From Bacteroidia bacterium (lineage in GTDB: Bacteria; Bacteroidota; Bacteroidia; Bacteroidales; Azobacteroidaceae): DNA of 6,156 nt. The notes beneath the pieces are model-generated. The model was not told where the DNA came from. It searched no databases and saw nothing but the letters and a program-made list of their open reading frames with translations. Position 1 is the first letter of the stretch, and every line of letters starts with the position of its first letter. The stretch covers positions 1 to 6,156 of the forward strand of contig BNTV01000190.1 of the NCBI GenBank assembly GCA_025996865.1. Direction: 5' to 3'. Positions 1 through 6,156 of the stretch are shown in pieces. The position numbers and the translations under genes were made by a program.

Positions 1-1083
1 AAAAGGCAACAGATTCAGGTCGGATTTGTTCAGTCCCAATTCCGTACCGCACCACAACACGTCTGTTTCATCAATATAAACGGTATAAACGGTATTATTG
101 CTGATACTTCTGTGATTAATCGGTTCGTTCTTATAAAAGACGGAGGTTACGACCGGAGCGTTTATATTTTCAATTTTGGCCAGACCATTTTCCGTGCCTA
201 ACCAAATGTCTCCATCTTTGGATTTACAAATATCAAAAACCTGAATGTTTTCAAGGGTTTCATTGTCTTCAACCTGAATTTTTACCGGGAGAAAGTTGTC
301 ATAACTGTTTGTTTGAGCGTTAAAAGGCAGTTTAAGCAAACCGTGCCTCCCGGTTGCGATGAGCAAATCATTTTCATTTTCGAGCATAGACCAGAATTTA
401 TCTCCATAAGGAGTTGGCTCTACATTTATCTGAAACAAATGGTATTCGTCCGTTGTCACATTATACCGGACGACACCGTTTGAGGTGGTCATCCAGATAT
501 AATCACCCTGAGAATGGATGATTTTTGTTACAATCGTATTGAAAGGATAAGTGTCAAATCGTTTGAATATTTGCCGGGAGAGATCCAATTTTGTCAGTCC
601 GTTTGCGGTTCCTATCCATAAAAAACCGTAATGATCAAACATGAGCGAATATATTTCATTGTGTGATAATGAATTTGGGTCATCCTGATGCTGATAATTC
701 GTAACTGTTTCAGATTCGGTATCAATACAACTTAATCCTTCCAATGTTCCGATCCAGATGCGCCGTAAACTGTCTTCGCATATTGAAAAAGTCCAGTTTC
801 CGACCACAGAATTTTTATTTTCACCCTTGAAATAATTGCTGAAAGTGTGACCATCATATTTACAGAGGCCGTTCATGGTGCCTATCCACAAAAAGCCAAA
901 ACTATCCTGATAAATTGACCGGATTCTGTTGTCCGGTAAACCGTTTCCACTGGTAAATCGCTCAAAAATAATGTCTTGTTTAATGAAATTAATGTTTTTA
1001 TTAACAAGAAGCGGTTCTTTTGCATTCAATAGTGTTGCCAGAAAAACCACTGTACCTAATAATACTTTGCAGTTCATTCTCAT
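1..1083 (-). CDS. Two-component regulator propeller protein, N-terminal part (probable hybrid two-component sensor), cut by window edge
   Basis: An uninterrupted minus-strand reading frame of 361 codons runs off the left edge. Residues 1-21 form a signal peptide (positive start, hydrophobic core, probable cleavage after LLNA), so the following part should lie in the periplasm. Seven propeller motifs are visible: FLWIGTMNGL (64-73), RIWIGTLEGL (108-117), FLWIGTANGL (154-163), YIWMTTSNGV (195-204), LLIATGRHGL (240-249), DIWLGTENGL (292-301) and VLWCGTELGL (342-351). They are spaced about 40-50 residues apart, as in Reg_prop beta-propeller repeats. Proteins of this family in Bacteroidota usually carry two such propellers, a Y_Y_Y domain, a membrane helix, a histidine kinase and often a receiver plus AraC-type DNA-binding domain; none of these can be checked here. 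In-frame ATGs occur at 1089, 1086, 1083 and 1077. I chose 1083 because an AAGG lies six bases upstream. It is divergent from the FAS1-SusC operon, which suggests that it regulates that operon (inference). Family call is firm; the exact class (hybrid, plain kinase or other) is not. Confidence 0.9.
   Translation of the reverse strand, partial: MRMNCKVLLGTVVFLATLLNAKEPLLVNKNINFIKQDIIFERFTSGNGLPDNRIRSIYQDSFGFLWIGTMNGLCKYDGHTFSNYFKGENKNSVVGNWTFSICEDSLRRIWIGTLEGLSCIDTESETVTNYQHQDDPNSLSHNEIYSLMFDHYGFLWIGTANGLTKLDLSRQIFKRFDTYPFNTIVTKIIHSQGDYIWMTTSNGVVRYNVTTDEYHLFQINVEPTPYGDKFWSMLENENDLLIATGRHGLLKLPFNAQTNSYDNFLPVKIQVEDNETLENIQVFDICKSKDGDIWLGTENGLAKIENINAPVVTSVFYKNEPINHRSISNNTVYTVYIDETDVLWCGTELGLNKSDLNLLPF
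76..93. repeat. Tandem duplication of a 9-bp unit inside the propeller gene
   Basis: The 9-mer ATAAACGGT occurs twice back to back. On the minus strand it encodes TVYTVY within a propeller strand (residues 331-336). It keeps the frame, so it is a harmless small duplication or chance repeat within a beta strand. Confidence 0.6.
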
Positions 1084-1089
1084 CATCAT

Positions 1090-1093
1090 CCTT
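1090..1093 (-). promoter_or_regulatory. Ribosome binding site deciding the propeller gene start
   Basis: On the minus strand AAGG directly precedes a run of three ATG codons. It abuts the first ATG (1089), is three bases from the second and six bases from the third (1083). The normal spacing therefore favours the third ATG, giving a protein that begins MRMNCK. The ATG at 1077 would be twelve bases away, which is less good. Confidence 0.45.
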
Positions 1094-1118
1094 AATAATA
1101 CAGTACATAGATTCACTA

Positions 1119-1148
1119 CAAATTTACATAAAAATCAAGTAATTCCAA
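1119..1148 (-). promoter_or_regulatory. Bacteroidota-type promoter of the propeller gene
   Basis: Read on the minus strand, TAAATTTG (1126 to 1119) is a full match to the Bacteroidota -7 consensus TAnnTTTG. A TTGG (1148 to 1145) lies 18 bases upstream, close to the usual distance for the -33 TTG element. The box lies about 35 bases before the chosen start, leaving a short leader. The consensus is established knowledge; use of this copy is inferred from position. Confidence 0.6.
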
Positions 1149-1190
1149 GCGCGTGAAATAAAAATTAAGTCCGTAACCCAACTGTTTACC

Positions 1191-1203
1191 GTACTCGAAG
1201 TAC
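1191..1203. other. Short perfect hairpin GTACT-CGA-AGTAC
   Basis: Five-base arms GTACT and AGTAC flank a three-base loop. An 8-T run follows at 1215-1222, eleven bases downstream on the plus strand. Stem length and gap are poor for an intrinsic terminator, so a protein-binding site or chance palindrome is equally likely. Confidence 0.3.
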
Positions 1204-1227
1204 AAATTTTCTACTTTTTTTTGTAAT
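1204..1227. repeat. Direct repeat, left copy, bracketing the IS110 relic
   Basis: The 12-mer AAATTTTCTACT (1204-1215) is followed after four Ts by TTTGTAAT (1220-1227). The same two words in the same order occur at 1508-1529 with a two-base spacer. The two copies lie on either side of the transposase relic, about 280 bases apart. The region is A/T-rich, but a 12-base exact match followed by an 8-base exact match is unlikely to be chance. Confidence 0.55.
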
Positions 1228-1231
1228 TTTG
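1224..1231 (+). promoter_or_regulatory. Possible -7 box (TAATTTTG) ahead of the IS110 relic
   Basis: TAATTTTG matches TAnnTTTG and overlaps the end of the left direct repeat. No TTG element is seen at the usual distance upstream. It could be the old promoter of the transposase, or a promoter giving a long leader to the FAS1 operon. A/T-rich chance is possible. Confidence 0.25.
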
Positions 1232-1272
1232 AGGTGATAAAATTAATCAATAACCCTCAAATTCAGCGGAGT

Positions 1273-1411
1273 ATGAATAAAATTAGCTGTGGACTTGACG
1301 TCCATAAAGATAGCATTTTTTGCTGTATATTGTTGCGGTCATGTAGCCATGGAAAGCACAAGCATCAAAAACGGACAAGATGTGTTTTCCGCTTTGAAAA
1401 AAATGTTATGA
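1273..1411 (+). pseudogene. IS110-family transposase relic, internally deleted and frameshifted
   Basis: Starting at the ATG at 1273, the first frame reads MNKISCGLDVHKDSIFCCIL, matching the N-terminus of IS110-family DEDD transposases, where the Asp of GLDVHKD is catalytic. From 1334 the +1-shifted frame reads CGHVAMESTSI, matching the family's conserved block 'CGxVAMESTSIYW', whose Glu is the second catalytic acid. In intact members these blocks are some 40-50 residues apart; here they are adjacent, so the connecting segment is deleted and the frame is broken. After MESTSI the text continues KNGQDVFSALKKML and stops at 1409-1411. That tail may come from the C-terminal end, which would mean a second deletion, but this is uncertain. 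Both downstream Asp residues of DEDD and the Ser-containing Transposase_20 domain are absent, so it cannot be active. IS110 elements normally lack terminal inverted repeats, so element ends cannot be marked. Confidence 0.75.
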
Positions 1412-1428
1412 AGCCAAAATATAGTCTA

Positions 1429-1440
1429 AATTGACCAATT
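1429..1440. repeat. Small palindrome AATTG-AC-CAATT
   Basis: Perfect five-base arms with a two-base centre, just after the transposase relic. It could be an operator half-site pair or a chance A/T-rich palindrome. Confidence 0.3.
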
Positions 1441-1445
1441 ATTGT

Positions 1446-1493
1446 TCCAAATCGGTCATTACAACCTGCCGACTATAATTTGAGCAATTTGGA
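1446..1493. repeat. Imperfect inverted repeat upstream of the FAS1 operon
   Basis: TCCAAATCGGTC (1446-1457) and the reverse complement of 1482-1493 (TCCAAATTGCTC) agree at 10 of 12 positions, with a 24-base loop. It lies 90-136 bases before the FAS1 start. It could fold as a weak RNA stem or be a spaced operator; nothing in the sequence decides. Confidence 0.3.
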
Positions 1494-1507
1494 CGAATTT
1501 TTATGAA

Positions 1508-1529
1508 AAATTTTCTACTAATTTGTAAT
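1508..1529. repeat. Direct repeat, right copy, bracketing the IS110 relic
   Basis: AAATTTTCTACT (1508-1519), two As, then TTTGTAAT (1522-1529), the partner of 1204-1227. It lies 53-74 bases upstream of the FAS1 start codon, where a regulator site or promoter element would be expected. Confidence 0.55.
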
Positions 1530-1550
1530 GCGAAATGCAAAATAGGTTTA
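1522..1550 (+). promoter_or_regulatory. Candidate promoter of the FAS1-SusC operon
   Basis: TTTG (1522-1525) and TAGGTTTA (1543-1550) resemble the Bacteroidota -33 and -7 elements. The second has one mismatch to TAnnTTTG, and the 17-base spacer is slightly short. The distance to the start codon (about 30 bases) is suitable. A promoter is expected here, but this exact pair is a guess. Confidence 0.3.
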
Positions 1551-1581
1551 ATTCGCTTTTTTAAAAATTAATACATATATT

Positions 1582-3825
1582 ATGAAAAAAAGTCTTTTAT
1601 TTTGTTTATTGATTCTGATAACCGCTATTACCGGTTGTGAGAGAAAATTTGGGGATTATTACGATCCCCCCGAAGGAATGGAAGCCGAGATTTACTCACA
1701 GTTGCTTGCCAATCCTGAACTTTCCGAATTTGTTAAAGCTGTAGATCGTACTCCCGGACTAAAAGATGAGCTTAGTTCATCGGGATTATTTACTGTTATG
1801 GCGCCAACAAATGAGGCTTTTGCGGAATATTTCAGACTTCATCCGGAATATGCTTCTGTGGAAAACATACCTGTAAATGTGTTGGATCCGCTTGTCAAGT
1901 ACCATATTATGAGGTGGATGTTTTTCCGGCCTCAGTTCTTGGCATCGGAATTTTTGAAGTATGAGACCCGTTCTACGGTTCCCTCTTCTGTGCCTGGTAC
2001 CAACAGGAACATCTATCACACCTCCAAAATGTTTCAGGTGTACACGCCCAATTACCGGAATGTTTCCCGCATGACTGCCGATGACTATTCATTTGTATAT
2101 GGGTCGAACGCCCGGTTCAGTGATAGTCAGATGAATGTGATGGGCGCTTCAGTACTCCAGGCGGATATTTCTGCGGGGAACGGCGCTTGCTATGTAATCA
2201 ACCGGGTAATTGAACCGCCTTTGAATATAGCTCAGGAATTGGAAACAAATTATCCTGAATATAATCAATTTATACAGAGATATTTTGTTCGGTACACATT
2301 TGATAGAAATGCAACCATTGCACAAGGAAACAATGGGGATGTCAATGGTGACGGAATGCTTGATTCGTTGTGGGTTCGGTCGTATCTTTTCGGGGATGCA
2401 ATCGTGTCGGATATTGACAATGAAAATCCAAGAACGATCAACCGGGGAATTGTTACGTATAATACTTTCACGGCGTATGTTCCTTCGAAAACCGCATTTG
2501 ACAATTATATGCAAACTAAATTGTTGCCCAGTTTCCGAAATAACGTGGATTCAATACCGCAACATACCTTGGCGTTAATGTATAAAGCTCATATTTCAAA
2601 TGCTTTGGATTGGCCTTCCTTGGTAGCCAATGGAAGAGCGGCTAACTCTTTGGGAGATAACATCGTTATAACTTCCAATGATATCGTTTCGACCAAGATG
2701 GCGAGCAACGGGTTGTTCTATGAATTGAACAGAACGTTAGAACCCAGAGCGTTTACAGCGGCAACAGGACCGTCCTTTTTTGCTCCTGAATACTGGTATT
2801 TTGCAGAAATGCTCGTCAAATCGGGATATTTGAACACATTTGTAGGAGAGCAATCGAAAATTACCGTTTTCGCCCCCACCAACAAGGTATTTATGGATCA
2901 CAATATCTTCTATCTGGAAAACCCTTCAAACGGAAGAGCGCCTGGATTTTTCAGGTTAAACTCCAATAATGATTGGGATGTGATTGCATTGACTGAGATC
3001 AATAATATCATGGGTAATCACATTCTACTCTTCGATGATCTGAACTCAGGTCACAAACCTGATGGTTTCTATCAAGCGCAGAACAAAAGTTATGTAGTGG
3101 TTGATCAAGGAAATATTTATGCCAGTGAAAAAGATTCCGTGATACAGATTATTGATCCGGATCATAAGATGAGTAATGGTACTTTCCACGGGATCAATCA
3201 ACTCTTGTTTGTACCCGCATATTCATTGTATAACATGGTAAACAGGAGCCAGACGCCGAATCCGGAGAACCCGAATCCGGAGACTCCTCTGATCAATCCC
3301 CAATATTATAAGTTCAGGGAATTGGTCATTGCAGCCGGTATTCAGCGGACTGATTTTCAGGATGTAAATCTTGAGAACGGCATTACTGCGGTATCTACCA
3401 GTAAGAGATTTACTTTGCTGGTACCTTCCAATCAGGCGATCATTGATGCGCAAAATGCAGGCTTATTGCCTCCAACGGGTAGAGAAAAGCCGGAAGGCAC
3501 TCCGGATCTGACTGCTTTGGAACAGAAAAAATTGGCCAACTATCTCAGGTATTTCTTTATTCCTGAAGTTGACATTTTTACAGATGGCAAGACTTCGGGC
3601 ACTTTCAATACGCAAGCTCCGGACCCGGCGCTTTCAACAGCGAGCAAACCGGTACCGCTGAAACTTTCCGTTTCCTATGCAGGAAGAGAAGTAACTATAT
3701 CGAACGATCAGGGTGAAGTTGGAAAAGTGAAGATGACCGAACCGGTTATTCAGAACATGTTAGCTATTGACGGAGTGATACAGGTGGTAGATAATGTATT
3801 TATTTCACGTTACACAATATATTGA
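1582..3825 (+). CDS. Lipoprotein with four fasciclin (FAS1) domains
   Basis: 747 residues. Residues 1-19 are a lipoprotein signal peptide ending in the lipobox ITGC, with Cys19 as the lipidated residue. Four FAS1 domains follow, at about 37-213, 214-391, 398-548 and 572-743. Each has the first conserved box (FTVMAPTNEAF 70-80, FTAYVPSKTAF 296-306, ITVFAPTNKVF 427-437, FTLLVPSNQAI 610-620) and the closing box (NGACYVINRVIEP, NGLFYELNRTLEP, NGTFHGINQLLFVP, DGVIQVVDNVF). The central 'YH' box has its His at 108, 337 and 480; in domain 4 the equivalent is LRYFFIPE with Phe658 instead. Domain 2 has an insertion with a calcium-loop-like stretch (253-264). A Pro/Asn/Glu linker (about 559-569) separates domains 3 and 4. 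FAS1 domains act in adhesion and ligand binding, but no specific ligand can be named. No clear surface-export acidic run follows Cys19, so surface or periplasmic placement is open. The start has no Shine-Dalgarno, as is common in this phylum. The stop lies one base before the SusC-type gene, indicating one operon and probably a shared complex. Confidence 0.92.
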   Translation: MKKSLLFCLLILITAITGCERKFGDYYDPPEGMEAEIYSQLLANPELSEFVKAVDRTPGLKDELSSSGLFTVMAPTNEAFAEYFRLHPEYASVENIPVNVLDPLVKYHIMRWMFFRPQFLASEFLKYETRSTVPSSVPGTNRNIYHTSKMFQVYTPNYRNVSRMTADDYSFVYGSNARFSDSQMNVMGASVLQADISAGNGACYVINRVIEPPLNIAQELETNYPEYNQFIQRYFVRYTFDRNATIAQGNNGDVNGDGMLDSLWVRSYLFGDAIVSDIDNENPRTINRGIVTYNTFTAYVPSKTAFDNYMQTKLLPSFRNNVDSIPQHTLALMYKAHISNALDWPSLVANGRAANSLGDNIVITSNDIVSTKMASNGLFYELNRTLEPRAFTAATGPSFFAPEYWYFAEMLVKSGYLNTFVGEQSKITVFAPTNKVFMDHNIFYLENPSNGRAPGFFRLNSNNDWDVIALTEINNIMGNHILLFDDLNSGHKPDGFYQAQNKSYVVVDQGNIYASEKDSVIQIIDPDHKMSNGTFHGINQLLFVPAYSLYNMVNRSQTPNPENPNPETPLINPQYYKFRELVIAAGIQRTDFQDVNLENGITAVSTSKRFTLLVPSNQAIIDAQNAGLLPPTGREKPEGTPDLTALEQKKLANYLRYFFIPEVDIFTDGKTSGTFNTQAPDPALSTASKPVPLKLSVSYAGREVTISNDQGEVGKVKMTEPVIQNMLAIDGVIQVVDNVFISRYTIY
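3256..3283 (+). repeat. 15-bp-period direct repeat coding a proline-rich linker
   Basis: The 13-mer CCGAATCCGGAGA occurs at 3256-3268 and 3271-3283. It encodes the NPENP-NPETP linker between FAS1 domains 3 and 4. The five-codon period keeps the frame, so the linker probably grew by tandem duplication and could vary in length between strains. Confidence 0.65.
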
Positions 3826-3826
3826 T

Positions 3827-6156
3827 ATGAAAAAGAAATATTTCAAGGTTGTTACAATTATAACCATTGGGATGTTATTTCTGGGTATAGGCGAGCTTTA
3901 TGCACAGCAAACCATCATCATCAGAGGAAAGGTTTCCGATGCAAAAGGGGAAGTATTACCCGGAGTAACTGTAGTTGAGAAAGATAATGATAATCGTATT
4001 CTCAATGGTACCGCTACGGATGTCAATGGAAGTTATCAGATAGAAGTTTCTATCAAAACTGATTCACTGCATTTCAGTCAAATCGGGATGAAAAAGGTTG
4101 CGAAAGCCATCAAAGGGAATACCGTTATTGATGTTGTGTTGCAGGATGATATTTATACTTTCGAGGAAGTTGAAATTACGGCGAAACGGTCGAACAGTAC
4201 CGGTGGTTTTTTTACTCCGCGGGATCAGACGGCTGCCGTCACCACTATTCTTATGGAGACTTTAGAAAACATTCCGGCTGTTTCCTTAGATCAGGTATTG
4301 GAAGGACAGGTTCCCGGTTTGATGATATCCATGTCTTCCGGTGACCCCGGATCCGGGTCTTCCATCCAGATACGCGGCGCTTCTTCTCTCGGAATGGGAA
4401 CAAGGCCCTTGATTGTGGTAGATAATGTACCGTTTAAAACGGAAGAAATCATTGATGTCGATAATCCGCAAGGGTTGAGCGAATTGCTGAATATTTCAGT
4501 CAGTGACATCGAAAGTGTCAGTATCTTGAAAGATGCTGCTGCGACCTCATTATGGGGTTCCGATGGCGCCAACGGAGTCATTGTGGTCACCACCAAACGG
4601 GGTGATAATGTGCGACCGCGCGTGAGTGTCAATACCCAATGGGGTATCAAGTTGCCGCAATCCCCATTGCCGTTATTAAATGGAGACCAATATAAAACCA
4701 TGATTCTGGAAGCTTACCAGAACCGGTATGGAGTAGGTTTGGATATACAAACCTCCCCGATCCGGAATTTGTTCTTGGAAAAAGGGGCGTTGGATTATGA
4801 AAACTACAATAACAATACTTCTTGGCCTGACCAAATCAATATGAAACGGGGTTTTGTACAAGATTATTCCGCCTCGATTATTGGCGGCGGAGAATCGGCT
4901 AAGTATAATGTAAGTCTGGGATATCATGATGAAGTGGGACCTGTGATGGAAACCGGTTTCAACAGAATGAACGGAAGATTTAATTTTGATTATACGATAT
5001 CGAACCGCTTGAATGTCAATAGTGATATATCCTACTCAAGCGGTAAGAAAAAGAGCAGTTACAGTGGGGTAGGTGATATTGCTATCCAAAAAGCGCCCGT
5101 ACTGCCGATATATTCACAAGATGGATATGGTAATGACCTGCCGTCCTATTTTTTCCCAGGAACAAACGGTTTTCAGGGAAATATGCAAAATCCGGTGGCA
5201 ATTAGCAAGTTAGCTGAAGCCATGGATTATACGGACCGGTTGGACGCCAAAGTGCAGATTCGTTATTCTTCGCCACAAGGTTTGCAAGTCAACGGTTTGA
5301 TTTCGGCGAGTTACGAAGCGATGGAAAGAGACCGGTTTTTGCCGCACAGCGCTACCGGAGATGATTTTTATGCGGAAAATTTCTTGAAGTTATTTATTAA
5401 CGGCAATGTCAACAAGGCGGGTCTGGAAGATAAGAACGCATTTACGCTGTATGCAAAGAATGATATTATCTATCGGATGCAGTTCGCAGAAAAACATGAT
5501 TTGGTGGCCGGTTTATATACGACTTATCAGGATATCAGCACCAAATTGATTTCATTGGAAGGTACGAATCTTCCGGCTGAGAACATCACTAATCCATTCC
5601 GTTCCGATATTCTGAACAGAATCAGTTCAACTCCGACCTTGGTCAGAGACTTTTCATCTATTCTCCAGTTGTTTTACTCTTACGGCAGAACGTATGCATT
5701 GACAGGTTCCATGCGTCGGCAAGGAAATTCTTCTTTCGGACGGAACAACCGTTGGGGTTATTTCCCCGCTGTTTCAGGTTTTTGGCGTCCCATTGCCGAA
5801 CCCTTTCTGACTGAACCCTTGAAATTCTTAGATGAGTTCAAAATCAGAGGCAGTTATGGTATTACCGGACGTTCGCCGAATGTAAATGATGCAGCTGTCA
5901 AGAACAGTTACTTCACATACAGTTCCAATTCGCCTTTTATTGATTTTATGGGGGTTACGCCTGATAATATTCAATTGAAAGGTCTCAAGTGGGAACGGAC
6001 TACGCAGGAAAATATCGGTCTTGACTTGGCTTTGTTTAAAAACAGATTAAACTTCGCCGGAGATATTGCTTTCCTGACCACGCGCGACTTGATTATCAAC
6101 GCACCCATTTCCACTACTTCCGGATATGAAAATATGACCCAAAATTTTGGTTCCAT
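3827..6156 (+). CDS. SusC/RagA-family TonB-dependent outer-membrane transporter, cut by window edge
   Basis: An open frame of 776 complete codons runs off the right edge; family members are usually about 1000 residues, so roughly the last fifth is missing. Residues 1-26 are a signal peptide with cleavage after ELYA. Residues about 31-105 are the carboxypeptidase-regulatory-like domain typical of SusC proteins (IIIRGKVSDAKGEVLPGVTV). TFEEVEITAK (111-120) is in the place of the TonB box. The plug domain spans about 134-258 and includes the SusC signature LKDAAATSLWGSDGANGVI (234-252). The rest is beta-barrel sequence with alternating hydrophobic strands, such as FKIRGSYGITG and ENIGLDLALF. No N-terminal STN domain is present, so direct FecR/sigma signalling is not suggested. 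The protein should import large ligands with a SusD-like lid using TonB energy; substrate unknown. The ATG follows the FAS1 stop (TGA-T-ATG) with no Shine-Dalgarno, suggesting translational coupling. The frame is intact throughout. Confidence 0.95.
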   Translation, partial: MKKKYFKVVTIITIGMLFLGIGELYAQQTIIIRGKVSDAKGEVLPGVTVVEKDNDNRILNGTATDVNGSYQIEVSIKTDSLHFSQIGMKKVAKAIKGNTVIDVVLQDDIYTFEEVEITAKRSNSTGGFFTPRDQTAAVTTILMETLENIPAVSLDQVLEGQVPGLMISMSSGDPGSGSSIQIRGASSLGMGTRPLIVVDNVPFKTEEIIDVDNPQGLSELLNISVSDIESVSILKDAAATSLWGSDGANGVIVVTTKRGDNVRPRVSVNTQWGIKLPQSPLPLLNGDQYKTMILEAYQNRYGVGLDIQTSPIRNLFLEKGALDYENYNNNTSWPDQINMKRGFVQDYSASIIGGGESAKYNVSLGYHDEVGPVMETGFNRMNGRFNFDYTISNRLNVNSDISYSSGKKKSSYSGVGDIAIQKAPVLPIYSQDGYGNDLPSYFFPGTNGFQGNMQNPVAISKLAEAMDYTDRLDAKVQIRYSSPQGLQVNGLISASYEAMERDRFLPHSATGDDFYAENFLKLFINGNVNKAGLEDKNAFTLYAKNDIIYRMQFAEKHDLVAGLYTTYQDISTKLISLEGTNLPAENITNPFRSDILNRISSTPTLVRDFSSILQLFYSYGRTYALTGSMRRQGNSSFGRNNRWGYFPAVSGFWRPIAEPFLTEPLKFLDEFKIRGSYGITGRSPNVNDAAVKNSYFTYSSNSPFIDFMGVTPDNIQLKGLKWERTTQENIGLDLALFKNRLNFAGDIAFLTTRDLIINAPISTTSGYENMTQNFGS

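Larger units (their letters stand above)
1084..1581. other. Divergent intergenic region with an IS110 relic, repeats and palindromes; no intact gene
   Basis: This stretch of about 500 bases separates the propeller gene from the FAS1-SusC operon. I find no intact gene in it. It contains the propeller-gene promoter, a short hairpin, a bracketing imperfect direct repeat, a broken IS110 transposase fragment and an A/T-rich leader of about 170 bases before the FAS1 gene. The open frame 1234-1434 is not a real gene: only its middle resembles a protein family, and its ends are unrelated sequence. Confidence 0.7.

Noticed and set aside
929..1156. Plus-strand open frame of 75 codons
   Set aside because: It lies antisense over the signal peptide and first propeller motif of the minus-strand sensor gene and resembles no family.
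1191..1222. Intrinsic terminator (hairpin plus T run)
   Set aside because: The stem is only five pairs and the T run starts eleven bases later; no plus-strand gene ends just upstream.
1234..1434. The 66-codon frame as an intact small gene
   Set aside because: Only the part from 1273 to about 1332 matches a family (IS110 transposase); the rest is out-of-frame transposase sequence, so it is a broken fragment.
2149..2578. Several minus- and plus-strand open frames of 79-121 codons inside the FAS1 gene
   Set aside because: They are frame shadows of a strongly supported coding sequence and have no recognisable motifs.
4286..4927. Minus-strand open frames of 61-136 codons opposite the SusC gene
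   Set aside because: The plus-strand frame encodes the plug and signature motif of SusC; the antisense frames are composition artefacts.
5971..6156. Minus-strand open frame at the right edge
   Set aside because: It is antisense to intact SusC beta-barrel coding sequence and has no family resemblance.

Overview
The window looks like part of a Bacteroidota (probably Bacteroidales) chromosome carrying one edge of a SusC/SusD-type outer-membrane uptake locus, possibly a polysaccharide utilization locus. The evidence is a SusC/RagA-type TonB-dependent transporter, a divergent periplasmic propeller sensor typical of hybrid two-component regulators, a TAnnTTTG-type promoter box and A/T-rich start regions with little Shine-Dalgarno sequence. 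The genus cannot be told from the sequence.

Layout. (1) The minus strand from 1083 down to the left edge is the N-terminal part of a secreted two-component-regulator-propeller protein. It has a signal peptide and seven 'hWIGTxxGL'-type repeats. The transmembrane, kinase and response-regulator parts, if present, lie outside the window. (2) Positions 1084-1581 are a divergent intergenic region of about 500 bp. It holds the regulator's promoter, a decayed and internally deleted IS110-family transposase remnant (about 1273-1411), a long imperfect direct repeat bracketing that remnant (1204-1227 and 1508-1529), and several small palindromes. (3) Positions 1582-3825 on the plus strand encode a 747-residue lipoprotein made of four fasciclin (FAS1) domains; the second carries an insertion with an EF-hand/dockerin-like calcium loop. 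(4) From 3827 to the right edge on the plus strand is a SusC/RagA-family transporter, starting one base after the FAS1 stop codon and cut by the window end after about 776 codons.

Inferred joint function. The propeller sensor probably detects a ligand in the periplasm and controls the divergent FAS1-SusC operon. The FAS1 lipoprotein, translationally coupled to SusC, is probably a cell-envelope partner of the transporter, for example a binding or adhesion subunit. A SusD-like gene would be expected just to the right but is not in view. The substrate cannot be deduced because no degradative enzyme is present in the window.

The most unusual points are the gene order (a four-FAS1 lipoprotein coupled directly ahead of SusC), the calcium-loop insertion, and the repeat-bracketed IS110 relic between regulator and target operon. 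I see no CRISPR array, tRNA, rRNA or clearly new defence or mobile system.
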